In this document: piece by piece, positions 46,033 to 59,226 of the stretch | Layout of the letters: every line of letters starts with the position of its first letter | Numbering within the stretch: the stretch's first letter is position 1 | Assembly: GCA_039881145.1 (NCBI GenBank) | Contig: JAYKKI010000015.1 | Location: 23,836,501-23,900,500, forward strand | Origin: Druceiella hillmani | Taxonomy: Eukaryota; Arthropoda; Insecta; Lepidoptera; Hepialidae | Direction of reading: 5' to 3' | DNA: 64,000 nt | Translations under genes and position numbers: made by a program | The notes under the pieces: model-generated | The model's input: only the letters and a program-made list of their open reading frames with translations | Databases searched by the model: none | What the model was told of the DNA's origin: nothing

Positions 46033-46960
46033 TTTGGCTAATAAGTAATAAACTCTTGATGAAATTAAACTATTAATGTTATATTTTTTATTATATAGAA
46101 CCAACTCAAAATTAATTAATCGTCGATATAATAATCACCATTATTTTATATTATATATCTTCAACGCACTAGCAGAGGGTGGATAGCATCTGCCTAAAAT
46201 TCAGGTGACTTGGAATGAAAAAAAAATTGTGAACTGTCGTAAGTAGTCTTCATCAAGTTTTTACCACGTAAGGTGTTACTGAGCTATTTAAACAAACAAT
46301 AATCTGTGGGTGCAAGATCTGGGGAATACAGGGAGCGGGGGATCTGTGTCAAAACAAAATTCAAAACTTTAAAGCGTCCCTGTTTAGCTATATGAGGACA
46401 AGAGTTTTCATGGAGAAAAAATATTTGGTCATGTTGAGTTCCTTCTTCAGATGATCAAGTTGCTGACAGTAGACTGCGGCAATCATAAGATTATTAATTG
46501 AGTGAAATTTCCAGTATATTAAACCAAGAATATCTCATTAGCAGCTCAACATAATTTTTTTTTGTTCAAGCCTTTTTCGGTGTCGGTTTACCAGTTTCAG
46601 GCGATGCTAATCATTAGCATCGCCTAAGTTTTAATTTCCGGTAATAAGATGATCTAATCAGAGAAAATTTTGCCGAAAAGTCAAAAGTTAATATTAGCCC
46701 CTGCGAAACTGCTAGAACCATCGTTGTGCACTAGTGTCAAATATTGCTTCAGGAGCTACTCGTTGGCATACGTTTCGTGTAGGTTTAGCAGCAGAGTGAC
46801 TAGATTAGTACTCGTTGAATACAGTGACTCACATGCGTCTTAATGTCGTCCATATTTTATATCTAGTAACAGCGCAGTGTGTAATTTACTACTGAATTAG
46901 TGAGGGCGTGCTTAGCCTTTTATATATCTCGATCATAGAAGCTTCTAGAAAGTTCCCATA
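46030..46960 (-). pseudogene. Mariner-type transposon remnant, minus strand
   Basis: Text on the minus strand runs: KPTPKKA then KKIMLS (about 46540-46590), VYCQQLDHLKKELN (about 46440-46480), IFFLHENSCPHIAKQGRF (about 46370-46425, family HxDNARPH; the second Asp reads Glu), then YSPDLAPTDYCLFK (about 46283-46325, third Asp present), LSNTLRGKN and DSSQFFFHSKSPEF. This is the D,D34D core of mariner transposases in order. Stops and one shift break it, and the first Asp region is damaged (ITGN for ITGDE). A 13-bp palindrome at 46599-46625 lies inside. The terminal repeat is clear only at 46030. Distinct from the mariner at 28.6 kb. Confidence 0.82.
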
Positions 46961-46963
46961 TTT

Positions 46964-46969
<6 letters not shown>

Positions 46970-47043
<74 letters not shown>
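46970..47043. repeat. (TA)n microsatellite
   Basis: TA run flanking the other side of the mariner relic. The two tracts may be one original TA site split by the insertion. Confidence 0.95.
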
Positions 47044-47047
<4 letters not shown>

Positions 47048-47911
47048 TTAAGAAATTCATTCATTATAAGATATATAGAAAATGTTTTAATTAAACTTTG
47101 GATTACAAGACGAGTCTAATTAAAGCATATATACATTTAATCTGTGCACAAAAATGTACCATAACTTTTCTAATCCAAAATTAATATTTATGAAAATCTA
47201 AAGTTCTGAAATCCGCAAAATATCAATTTCGTGTCTATCGATGTATGATAATGACAAAATGGTACTAATACACTGCTACTTTCAATAATCTTTCAAAACG
47301 GTCTATAAAATTATGTAACTATAATTTTTAGGCGATACTTTGCACGAGGCAACTTCTAAGCTTGTAAATAGATACTACGCAATTTCGTGAGGTATAAAGC
47401 TGACTTTTTTTCTACATAATTTTTCACTAATGGAAAAATTGACATGACAGCAGAAAAAATATATGTTCCTTCTCATCTATTATATAGATCTGACCTTTGA
47501 TTTTATTTACGAGCAATTTTTTCTTCTTTATGTCGTAGCACAAAATGTAGATAATAATAACATTAACACTGTAAACAAAATAATATCAAATAGGTTAGAA
47601 TATGGAGTTATGCGATTGCTTTGAAAGTAGGTGCACATCGAAATGAAAGTGGAAGAAAAAACGATACGTTGAAAGAAGTAATGTACTTTGTGGCCAGGTA
47701 GCTACCCGTTGGTTTTCTAATTTTTGCTCAAGTTGTGACGCATTTCAAATCTTAACATGCTCAGTAATTGTCGGCAGCGCTCTAATCTATAATTTGGATT
47801 AACACTGTCTTATATTTAAAAATTACATACTTCATATAGGAAAAAAGAGATTTATTCATATGTGTATATAATTATAATATTAATATATTATAATAATTAT
47901 AATTTTAATTC

Positions 47912-47943
<32 letters not shown>

Positions 47944-49359
47944 TTATATATTTACATATATATTGATTACTTGTACCACTTGATTTTCATAAGTTACTGC
48001 CTGGTTAAAATACAAAACATTTTAAAAACTTTTTATTTGCTAAGTGTTATTTAATCAGGAGATTTTACTTAACAAGCTATTAATACCACAGACAATTTCC
48101 TGATCCTACAGCACACATTGTGCAAAGAATTAGAAACATTTACCAATTACCTTACTGCTGAATTATAAATAATTGAATAATTAGTTGAAATTCCCGATCT
48201 TTTCGGGTAATATTAGTAAATATTTTATAGAATAAAAAAAGAAAGACGCCGATGACTTGGAGTTTTTCATAACTAATTTTTATATGATTTTAGAGTAAAG
48301 AAAATTGTGTTTACTCAAAGATTGTTTAATTATGTCCTAAAATGTTTCTTCAGTAACTTATTCTGTTCACCTGTTTTAAATTCGCGTGCTCGTTTCTTAT
48401 TGAGTAAATGGTAATAATTCAATTTTACTATCTTCGACAGTGTTTGATAAAATAAAACAATGATTTTTAATCTTTACTCCAATCAATAATCCTCGAGCAT
48501 TATTCTAATTAACATTGAAATCAAAATTATCGGTTTTTTTTTCGTAATACTCAAACAAATAGACATACATACAAACAAAAAATAATGAGAAAACATTTAT
48601 TTCGGTCCCAAGCACCCTCTTGATACAAAATTTTTAAAAATTATTCAATATGTAAAGTCTTCCTCTCCCTAACGGTTTCATGTAATAATTCAAAGGAGAG
48701 ATAATGTGATGATTTCCGCTGCAGGATAAATCTTCACGTTATAAAACTATCAAGTTTCATTGAAATCCGTTCAATGTTTTTGGAGTGTTATGATGATATG
48801 TGGATAATAAATGGAAACAAATTAAATGTGGATAACATGATGGCAAAAAGAACGATAATTGTTTGATTAAAAAGTTTTTAGATTGAAAATATAATTGTTT
48901 GATTAAAGCATTTGTATAAAATACAAGCATTAATTATAATAAAAGAATTGTTTTGAAAGCAACACGATAAAGTGTAAAATAATGAAATATACAACGTCAA
49001 TATAACTATCTGTTTAGAGTATTTTTTTATTTAGTTCACTTATTTCAATGCGCACATAAAGTTGTATATACATTTGGTAGACTTACTTACATAAGCAATA
49101 AGGTAATATGTCAGTGTAATGGGCCGTAAAAGGTACTTATGACCTTGTATTATTATAAATTTGCAAATCAGAAAACAGAAAAATAAAATGTAATCAATTA
49201 ATAACAAAAAGACATACATAAATAAAAACTGTAATTAGTTCAATTATGTCATAACATTATTAAGGAGTGGGGAGTCAAATAGATATAGGAAGATTTGAGG
49301 AGGAAAAATTGTGAGAGGGAAGACTTTTTCGGATGATCTTTGGAAACATTTATAAAGGG
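47044..49359. other. No recognisable gene; TA-rich patch at 47870-47963
   Basis: AT-rich. TATAATTATAATATTAATAT and its near-complement lie just before a short TA tract (47911-47963). ATAATTGTTTGATTAAA is duplicated near 48856 and 48892. No coding or RNA signal. Confidence 0.45.
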
Positions 49360-49740
49360 CTAATTTACAGTATAAGGGTAAAGTTGATTCCAAAGTTTTG
49401 CAGCTTGATCAGAAAAAGAATTTTCAAAAAAGTGGTAATTTTTAGATAAAAGGAAACTTAGATTTTCAGTATCAAATATGTATATTGGTACTTTTATTAC
49501 CAACAATCCTTTCACTCCTTCACTTACTCTAAGACAAACAAAGTTCAAAAGAGAAGAAAGGATGTTTCTGTGTACTAATCGGCACCGGCGTAGTAGGTAC
49601 GGAGCCAACGCGAGCATTTTATGCTTGACGGCAAATTTTAGTTTCTCATCACCGTACCCTCCTCTTTTTAAAAGAATAAAGATGCCAATGTACAACTTGA
49701 ACATTTTAGGGAAATTGTGCACGGCCTGTCTGAATGTCAT
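49360..49740 (-). pseudogene. LINE C-terminal fragment, still open for 126 codons
   Basis: Minus-strand frame without stops. Text: HKMLALAPYLLRRCRLVHRN, LLNFVCLRVSEGVKGLL and, at the end, FENSFSDQAAKLWNQLYPYT. The closing motif (FS..AAKLWN.LP) and the preceding basic stretch resemble the C-terminus of several non-LTR retrotransposon polyproteins (CR1/L2/Jockey-like groups). No RT core is visible upstream, so it is a truncated 3' end or an unrelated gene fragment. A 109-codon frame on the opposite strand is its shadow. Confidence 0.45.
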
Positions 49741-52700
49741 TTCACCCCTAATTAATAATATTTATTGTATCTGTTGCATTTACGGCCCGAATATAAATAT
49801 ACAATGAAGCGCAAATGTCATATTTAGCCCTCTAAAATTATATATTCCTCAATAATAAAAAAAAAACACACCAGCCGTAGTGCAGAACAAACATTTCGGT
49901 ATACGATACTAATGAGAAATGAATTTAATTGTTACAAGGTTCTTATAAACTCGATTTCCTTTATTGTTGACTTACTAATGAGGATAATAAATTACTTAGT
50001 TAAATTATTTGCTTTAAAATATCCATTAATCAATAGCATGCCTTGGGTAGCTATTGTTCGACAATAATAGTATTATATTACACTCGTGACTTTTAACAGC
50101 AAATTTCATCGATGTACTTTTGAATGTTATACGTGGAACTTTGTTTTATTAAATTAAGGACTAATTGTCGACTTCTTATATGAATGGCATAAAGGTAAAA
50201 TTAAATATTAACAGATACAGACATTAAGGTGTATTTTAAAGTTACGGGTTGGTTCACATAAATTAATAATCTGTCTCTTCTTTTAACCATAATTGACAAA
50301 TGTATTATTTTTCCTATTTAAGAGAACAACAGCATTGAAGAAGATAGACTTGTGTATATAATTGTTCTGTTTATAATTTAAACTATTCCAGATTAATTTT
50401 ACAGTTCATCTGAGACTGTAATAAAACTATCATAAGAAATGTTGCAAGCATTTTTAATATCAAGTTCATTTTCGAGGAGTGAAAGGAAAGCATCTTCTAA
50501 ATAGGAATTTCGATAATACAAATATTACCATTTAAAGTAATGACTAAATGGTGGAACGATGTTTAATAAAATAAGTAATTCAAATTTGTTATTTACTAAA
50601 ATAGTAAATAAAATAATCAACCAATTAAAAAATAATTATAAATCGAATCAAATATAATTAATCAGTGAATATTAATTATAAATCAAAACATATTAAATAA
50701 ATACCAAAAACAAATTCCTAAAATTTACAGATCCTAAGAATAAAAAACCTTATTTGCTAAAAAATTATATGCTTACAGTAGAAAATAAAATTAAATGAAT
50801 CTAAAGTTTCTAAAGTTTCATAACAAACAATTTAAAAGCTTCTTAATTTTTTAGCCTTTTTTGCTGGGATGTCTGTAATCCATGTACAGGCGTCCCAGGA
50901 ATTTAATTTAAACTACACCGGCAGTGCAAATGTTCCCCATATTAACTTTTGTCCCTTCAGGTGTACTTCCGATTTATTACACCCTACACATTTTATTACA
51001 CACTGCTGATTCATCGGTAAAATACCGCGCGATCATAAAACATTCAGGTTTACTATTTTGGTTGGTTATACCCGTGTATTTCCGCCTGCTGATTGTGGTG
51101 AGAAAACAATAAACTTTGCTTTTTAAATAAAATAAATAACTGCATTGACAGAAATGATATTGTATAATCATTTTCCGTTGATTTAATTTAAATTTCTACA
51201 CATTTGTTTCACTCTGATAAAGTTTAATTTTTAATATTGAGCTAAATATACTATTTTAATTAGAATCTAACAATACAATTAAATAATTATTTGCAACTTA
51301 AAACACAACATTCCGCTTCAAATAAAGTCAGGTAAAATGTTAGCAGTCATACGACATTTTATGCATATACCATTTCCGTAAAATTTAAGAATACATAGAG
51401 TATTAATTAGAGGAAGAAGATGAAATAATTCGAATTGAACCAGAGTCCCGCGCTCCTGACATAATATTCGTCTGAAATAGGGTCTAAAATATTGACCGGA
51501 AGTTCAGAGGCTGCTTTACAAAGATGATTTATTAAGCTATAATCAAATTACCTCTGAATTAAAAATGTCCAAACCCTCTGGCAAAGGTAACAAAAATTAA
51601 AATTATTCCTAACATGGGTTTTTCGTGAATAACTGGAAAAAGTAAAAAATGTAAAAACATTTAAAATTATTATTTTAAATTAAGTAATTCTATAATAAAA
51701 TTATCCTATTAATCGTACACACTTTTAGAGTTTTTGGGAAAAATCGTTTTAAAGATTTTTCCGCTAAAGCTACCGACGGAAGTGGAAAAAATAATGACTA
51801 ATAAAATTACGTACGGCGCGCTGTTTAAATTACTTTCAATATGAATATTTCTTAAAAAATATTGTTTAAAGTTTACTTGTTTTCTTATACATCAATGAAG
51901 AGGTAGGATTCAGAGTCGCGTTAATCTTTGTGTTTTTGATGTGTTTTCTCGGTATTTAACACTTAATAATGGTTGATGGTTTACGAGCATGTTAGTTAAG
52001 ATTTTTGAAATTACTTATTGATTTCTTATCAGTATATAGACACAATGGGATAGATAGAAAAAAAAAACTGAAATATGTATTTGTCTGAGAAAAAAAATTA
52101 TAAAGAATTGTAGACTCTGACACAATCATTTTTTAAAATTGACATTGAGAGGAATGATAAACTATATTACTCTAAGATAAAACACACAATTTTTAGAATT
52201 TTTGTCTGTGTGAATGTTTGAAAATAAACCTGAAATTATATAGATCTTTTATAGTTACACAGATATACAATATTAGAAGAAAAGAACTAGTTTAAGATTA
52301 TTTACCCTGTTATATAATTACTACCTACCCTGACCTATTTTAAATTGTTTACTAGTTCATTTTTCACCATATTGATGTGTTTGCTAGCTTTTGGCATACC
52401 AGAATATTTCAAGTTGAACTGGTAATAAACATTTAAAAAATATTCTTAAAAATATTTGAATATTTTTAATTCTTAAATATACTTCTAAGAATATAGGAAA
52501 ACTCAATACCACTAAATATGCCTACTTAAATATATTACATAGCTCATTTTCATCACAACAAGGATTTATTGAGTTTAATTTTATAAAAAAATTAATGTCC
52601 CTTTAAAAAAATATTATTACTCTTATGTTGTAATTTATGTTTAGGAAAATATAACTAAATTAAGGGACACGCCTATTTTGATGTTTCTCAGCAAGTTATG

Positions 52701-53919
52701 GGAAAATCATATTGTACATAAAAAATACATATAAATTGTTTTAGCAAACACATTTAAATTGCTACCCATATAAATTGATTTAGCTACCACATCTCAGGGG
52801 AAATTTAAAGCATCTTTGTTACAATCCTTCAATATTAATTTTTTTATAACTGATATATGTTAAAGACATTACGGAAATTGTGGTAAAAACAGAAAAGTAT
52901 TGTCTACGTTCTAATAAGATTTTGTTTTAGAAACCGACAAAGAACTGTTCCCAGATCAGTCAGTTCTGATAAAAAGATAGAGTTGTACAAGGCTTTTACA
53001 TTTTTACCATTAATGCACAAAAACTTATTTATTTCTAAGACCAATATTTTTACTTATGGGACTGCGGAAGATCCAAAACCTTTAATTCGATGAGGATGTT
53101 AAATCTGAAAACAAATTTAAATAAATATCTAACATGATAATAATACAATATCTTGTCAATAAATTAATGAAAATGGAGACCTATTTTGAAAATAATAATT
53201 TTTTTAAGACTAATTACAGAAATAATATATTGAATATTCTAAATTAAATATTTGGTGTGAAGGTACGAGATTTCACCAAACAATTTCCATTAAGCTTTTT
53301 ATACACCGATCTATAAAAAGTTCGCGCTCAAAAATTCAAGAAAATTAGACATATAATTTAAGGTTTTAGATTGTTCAAAAGTGTGGAAAATTTTAATTAC
53401 ATTTCAAAAATTCAAATAAATGATTTTCAATTTAACAAAAAGTCTTATTAAAACGATGTAATTTTTATGTATTTCCTTTTATGTACTGATTGAGAGAACA
53501 GAATCAAAGACATTTTATATTTTATTTCAGTTAATAAACATTTTTTTCCTTAATAAATATTTTATTTTCGTTAATAAACAATTTTCCTTAAACTTCCATT
53601 TTCTTGAGTTTTTAGAAAATGTTGGCTTTATAAAATATAAAGATCAAGACGCAGCTAAATTGCTAAATTCATATATTTTATTCGGCAATTAATTTAAAAA
53701 AGTACAATCTCTATCCAATATTCAGATTCCGAATTGCAATTTTTGCAATTTTATGTCAAATTTCAAAATCATATTGAGAGTTTACGTTATATCATGTACT
53801 TAGGATATAAATATTAAATATACTGTTATTGGAATAGTAATAATTTTCAATGTACCTTTTGTTATGCTTATAGTAATATTGTTCATAACATTATTAAGTA
53901 GCAAGCACTTTACAGGTGC
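49741..53919. other. No recognisable gene
   Basis: Four kilobases of AT-rich sequence. A slightly GC-richer patch at 50865-51115 holds two opposed frames of about 63 codons without motifs. An imperfect 46-base tandem (TTTATTTCAGTTAATAAACA and TTTATTTTCGTTAATAAACA) lies at 53521-53600. Nothing else supported. Confidence 0.45.
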
Positions 53920-54274
53920 ACATTTTTAACAAAGAAATATAAAAAAAAAGTTATTTTAAATCGTTTTATTAATTAATTTTTTACAATTATGTTCATCAAA
54001 TTATTTTTTCAACTTGTCATGAATTTACTTTTCTTTTCTCTTATATAAATAACTTTTGACCATTTCTTTACCATTATGGATATATTCTTGCCAGTATATT
54101 ATACTTATTGAGTCAATTTCGTTATAACGTTTAAATTATGAAAAAATTAAGTGATAAAGTCATAACTTTTATCCAAAAACATAACATTTCCGTTTTTCAT
54201 TACTAATTACTCAATATAACGTAAATTCTCAATGTGAATTACCCGAAAATTGCCCGTTGGCAGACTAACAGTCA

Positions 54275-54318
<44 letters not shown>

Positions 54319-54534
54319 ATTTTTGCTAAAAAAACCTGTCACTTAAAAAGCAATTTCATTCCTCTCTGCGGTATCAATAAAATATGAGAAAACCAGAGGA
54401 CGAAGTTATAAGGCTGTGACAGGTAGCTTATTAAATGGAAAGAGAGTAGAGACGAAAGAGGTAATTTAAGCCGCAGTAAAATTGAAAGCCTTTGAAATGT
54501 TTTCTAACGTTTGATTTGATAAACTATTTTTAGT
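53920..54534. repeat. Direct duplication, copy 1
   Basis: About 615 bases repeated at 54666-55283 with only a handful of substitutions (for example TTTTTTCAACTTG / TTTTTGCAACTTG and CTCTGCGG / CTCTGTGG). A TA tract (54277-54315) lies inside each copy and differs in length. No coding content was found. Confidence 0.92.
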
Positions 54535-54665
54535 AATTTCAATATTAACTGTCATCGTGAAATCGAAAAATGTGGTTAGAAATAGTGTCAGTTCAGCTAC
54601 GAATAAATATTGTCTGAGTTAAATTAAAATCTTGAGAGGATTACATCTAAAATAAATGTGAAAAT

Positions 54666-55019
54666 ACATTTTTAACAAAGAAATATAAAAAAAAGTTATT
54701 TTAAATCGTTTTATTAATTAATTTTTTACAATTATGTTCATCAAATTATTTTTGCAACTTGTCATGAATTTACTTTTCTTTTCTCTTGTATAAATAACTT
54801 TTGACCATTTCTTTACCATTACGGATATATTCTTGCCAGTATATTATACTTATTGAGTCAATTTCGTTATAACGTTTAAATTATGAAAAAATTAAGTGAT
54901 AAAGTCATAACTTTTATCCAAAAACATAACATTTCCGTTTTTCATTACTAATTACTCAATATAACGTAAATTCTCAATGTGAATTACCCGAAAATTGCCC
55001 GTTGGCAGACTAACAGTCA

Positions 55020-55065
<46 letters not shown>

Positions 55066-55283
55066 TGATTTTTGCTAAAAAAACCTGTCACTTAAAAAGC
55101 AATTTCATTCCTCTCTGTGGTATCAATAAAATATGAGAAAACCAGAGGACGAAGTTATAAGGCTGTGACAGGTAGCTTATTAAATGGAAAGAGAGTAGAG
55201 ACGAAAGAGGTAATTTAAGCCGCAGTAAAATTGAAAGCCTTTGAAATGTTTTCTAACGTTTGATTTGATAAACTATTTTTAGT
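54666..55283. repeat. Direct duplication, copy 2
   Basis: Second copy, offset 746 bases, about 99% identical by eye. The 131 bases between the copies (54535-54665) occur once, so the structure is a 746-base tandem unit whose second copy is truncated, or an assembly error. Confidence 0.92.
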
Positions 55284-55630
55284 TTTTTTTTAAATTTAAG
55301 GGGAAATCTTGCGAGCTTTTTTTCCGTACAGGGATCTCTATACGAAATATTAAGCTTTAATTTGGACATTTTTATTCAGTTTTAGATGTATATAACGAAA
55401 TGAAAATGAAAATTATCTCCATACCCTAAATAATTGGGTATGTGAATAAAAACCCTCATTGTACATAAAATCGAAGTAACCTAAAATAATTTATTAGCGT
55501 TATAATTAAAAATCAAACTCAAGTTTTGTCGCACTAAGGGTCTTCGTGCATAAAACTGCTGTGACACACGGACAGATAGCCGGACGTGGCAAAACTATGA
55601 TTGTTCTTGGTTTGGTAACGAATCCTAAAA
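55284..55630. mobile_element. Non-autonomous repeat remnant ending in CGAATCCTAAAA
   Basis: Contains GTCTTCGTGCATAAAACTGC, GACACACGGACAGATAGCCG and, at the end, GGTTTGGTAACGAATCCTAA. I remember this type of sequence (a GGACAGACAG stretch before a terminal GGAACCCTAAA-like end) as frequent in insect genomes, probably MITE-like. The left end joins the duplicated block at 55283, which suggests insertion there or at the truncation point. Confidence 0.4.
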
Positions 55631-58348
55631 ATTATATCAAAAGTCAAAAGTTAAGGAACATTACGTGTAAAAAGTAACACAGTTTTAAAATAGAACAAAA
55701 AACCGTCATCTCACTGAAGTGGCGACGCAATAAACTCCCCAAGTGTAGATAAGGCCCGAGTACATGAATTGAGTTTAAATATCTACGTCCTCAAATTTTC
55801 TTTAACATGAACGGTTTATCTTCGCGACAGGCCCAACTAGATATCGTCTTATAACAAAGTATTTAGTAATCAATTTATCAAGTATGCCACTTCGGCGAGA
55901 AAATTCAATCGATATAAAGACTGAGCTGAGAGCATTATCGTGATTCATGGCTAGCTAAATTCGCAAGTCATCGCAAGTACGATAGGTCGAAGGATGCTCA
56001 AGATAGGATGCTACGTAGTAACGTTAGCCTTCAATCAATTTTCGTATACTCGACAAAAAATGCGGTACATTACACAAAAATGAACTATAAAAACTATTAA
56101 AAAAATGTTGGAAGTAAGCAAAGAGAAGATCATTGTCACCTTAATTCGAAAATATATTTGCGTTATATACTTATATGTAAATAGTATATAAATTTAAATT
56201 TAACCAGCTCTGGTGTCAGTTAATAAATAGCTTAAAATCGATCTAGCACTTAAATATTGAAAACCCAAATAATAAATACTGTTTATTCTTTCTGTTACTA
56301 TTTGCTCTAGGAATAGGAAAGTATAGATGAATAGGAAAGTCTAGGAAAGTATAGTTCTGAGCTTAACATAGAGATTTTACTATTATATACTTAATTTTAA
56401 AAACTTGTTTGATACTTAATTTTAAAAATTTAAATTACTATTAGTAGGTATTATGCAGGATTTTACAAATATTAATTTTTTCCAAAAAAATTGTGTAATT
56501 TTTGTTTTATTGTGTAATATTTTGCCTTAATATTTCTATTAAAACTGAATCGTAATAAAAAAAATATTTCTTATTTTAAGATTCCAGTTCACAAGAACGA
56601 AAGTGGAATATTATGGAAAGAATTGCGTAAATGTTTAATTTTATATGCATCAATACAAAAAATTTCTTCCACAAAATTTTAAAATTTAAAAGTAAAGATT
56701 ACTTTTTGCATGTGCGGTGGGTATAGACAAGTTTTTATATATTTAAGTATAATAAAATATATCTTACTTTATTTTTAAACGAACTATTTTAAACCTTTGC
56801 CGTATAATTTAGTACTCGATTTTTTTTTAATTTCTTGTCCTTTGTGTTTGAAAGAGCTAAATATTCAGAATTGTAAATAGTACACCCTCAGAGATGTTTA
56901 ATAAAATATCGAAAAAAAATTCACCCCTTCTGTTTTAGAAGGTATCAAACCCAAATCTAGATATTTTAAAGCTTCTTAAAGATACACCTGTTATATATTA
57001 ATATGGTAGAAAATAATATTATTATTTAAGAATGGCTTAGTAGAAACACTCTGTACCTTTAAACCTTCAAATTTCTGTGTGAGTTCTAGTTATATGTAAC
57101 TGCTTTTTTTTAAACAATAGTGCAAAGAATTCAATGAATTGTTAATAAATTTTTACAAAAAACTTTACTTTTTATTTTTTACCGACTTTCAATTTAACCC
57201 ATAAATTTACGTTAGTGCATTATTTAATTAAAATATTTCTTTAAAACTTATCTTTCTTTTTGCCAGCGATTTCTAATAAAACATTATTTTTATAATAAAT
57301 CCTGTCATAAAGAGGTTTACACATAAACGGATACGCTATCATAAATATTGGACTATCTTCTACATGCGTTTTTACGATCCACCATATACCTTATTAGACC
57401 TCAATACTGAGCGATACGAGTGTCATTTCTCAGGAAGAAAAAAATCGATTATACAAGAAATGTACTTTTTCCTTGTATTTCTTATCATTCACTTTATGAT
57501 AGTGAAACGTTTATCTAATTTCCTTTTTCCTGATACAAAATTTTGATATAATTTCTTCTAAATAACTTCAATGGCTCTTTTCAATACTTTATAATCATAA
57601 ACCAACTTGTGCAAACTTACTAGATCAGCATGAGATGAGAAGTTTGAGATATCACGACAAAAGCATGGCGTGGCTTTTCCAGACAAACTTCATTCGGGAA
57701 GATTCAATTTAGCTACTTCTCTAAAGAATATCACTAAACATACCGTATACATTAACGTCAACAGCTTGCCGCGAATTCAAAACTTGACTTGAGGAACGCT
57801 AAATTATAATTTAGAGGAAATATTCTGTAAGTAATTTTGTACTCCAAACGTTACATACTCCAAAGATTATATAGTACTCTACATAGTTAGACTCCAAGTA
57901 ATAAATAATTCTATATCAACTTTCGTAATTCAAGTGTATTGTTATTATTCGACGGTATTTCAGAAGAAAAGAACTGAATAAATAAAACCTTTGAAGTAAA
58001 TTATAATAAGACAAATGCGCCTATATACTGAAAGTATTGTTTTGCAAATTATTTTATTTAAATGTAATAATTTTCCAAATCTCTACGACTTATAAAATTT
58101 TGCCAATAAAATAATAATAGTCACAAATTTAATGGAAAAGACAGTGACGAATAATTTGTAGATTACAAGGCAAGATTCACTATTCAAGAATATTTTTTCA
58201 AAAAATTTGCAATGGTTCCAACCAATATTACTTACTTTAAGTGCTTCTCATTCTGCAAACAGCCTAATTTTACGATCACATCGACGATTGAAGTCTCACC
58301 TGTCGTCTTGAAATGACACATGAATTATTTTTCAATTACACTTTTGAA
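55631..58348. other. No recognisable gene
   Basis: AT-rich. Somewhat GC-richer stretches at 55720-56060 and 57620-57800 hold no convincing frame. AATAGGAAAGT and CTTAATTTTAAAAA are locally repeated at 56310-56430. A 60-codon frame at 57364-57546 is unrecognised. Confidence 0.4.
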
Positions 58349-58530
58349 AATTAAATGAAACTAGGTGATGTAGTATTATTTTTACTTTCTTTAAGTTCTT
58401 TACCACGACCTAGGTTTCATTGTATTACAACATCTTTATGTGAGCTATTAGAAAATATTATTCGCAAATAGCAATAAAATAACTTGAAGATTTTATTATA
58501 CAACAAAACCTAGGTCTTGGTAAAGACGCT
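58349..58530. repeat. Opposed pair of hammerhead-type elements (copies 4 and 5)
   Basis: The minus copy (58349-58455) keeps the tail, GGTCGTGG, ACCTAGGT and stem II, but its first core strand has two changes (ATAAAGA for CTGAAGA). The plus copy (about 58465-58530) has TTGAAGA for CTGAAGA, a damaged stem II, AAAACC for GAAACC, and an intact ACCTAGGTC. Both should be inactive. They are arranged head to head, as at 43.4 kb, with about 30 bases between them. Confidence 0.68.
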
Positions 58531-59226
58531 ACATAAAAAATTTGAAGATTTTTTATTGAATAATCTCATGGTTTTTAGAACCTCAACGTTTTTAGAATTT
58601 TTGTCAGTTAATTTGTCTGTCGCTATATTTTTTTTTTCTAGACTTGTAATTTAAAACACGATCAATTTAAATACTGTCTTTACAGTTACATTCAATAGAG
58701 TCCAGATAAGAAATGAAAGTACATTGATGGAGCATCAAAAATTTAAGACATGAGACCAATCGGCGTACTAATAAACAACACATGATTAGACATTGACTAC
58801 ACACCTCACTGTCTCCAATAGCGGAGTGAACCGAATAGTTGACTTACCAAATTGGTGGCGAAAACAATTAAGATGCAAATTCACTGCTGCATCTACTTAT
58901 TTTTGGCCGTAGCTCTACTTAAAATCATTGTATTATAAACCAACTTGTAATGCTTCCACCAATGAAAACGTTAAAGCAATGTAAATGCAACCAATCAGAT
59001 AAAGCACACTAAAACTGTTTGGTTCTGGAAGTTTTTTTTATGCTCATCAATTTATTAAATAACGAAAAGAAAAACTAGCCAATACCCATTAATTTGCATA
59101 TATACACTAGTTGATTCCTGTTGTAAACACCGGAATAGGTCTGTAATTTGTGCACGGTGAAATACGGAAAATTAATTTTCTGTTGTATCAGATTTAATAA
59201 TTTGTTGTATGAAATCTATGCATACA
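58531..59226. other. No recognisable gene
   Basis: Mixed composition. The part 58700-59030 is less AT-rich than its surroundings but has stops in every frame and no motif. Confidence 0.4.

Noticed and set aside
46599..46625. 13-bp palindrome AGGCGATGCTAAT as a regulatory operator
   Set aside because: It falls inside the mariner coding remnant where other copies would have ordinary coding text; more likely a local inverted duplication.
49478..49807. 109-codon plus-strand frame
   Set aside because: It lies opposite the LINE-like C-terminal frame, and the plus-strand text has no motif.
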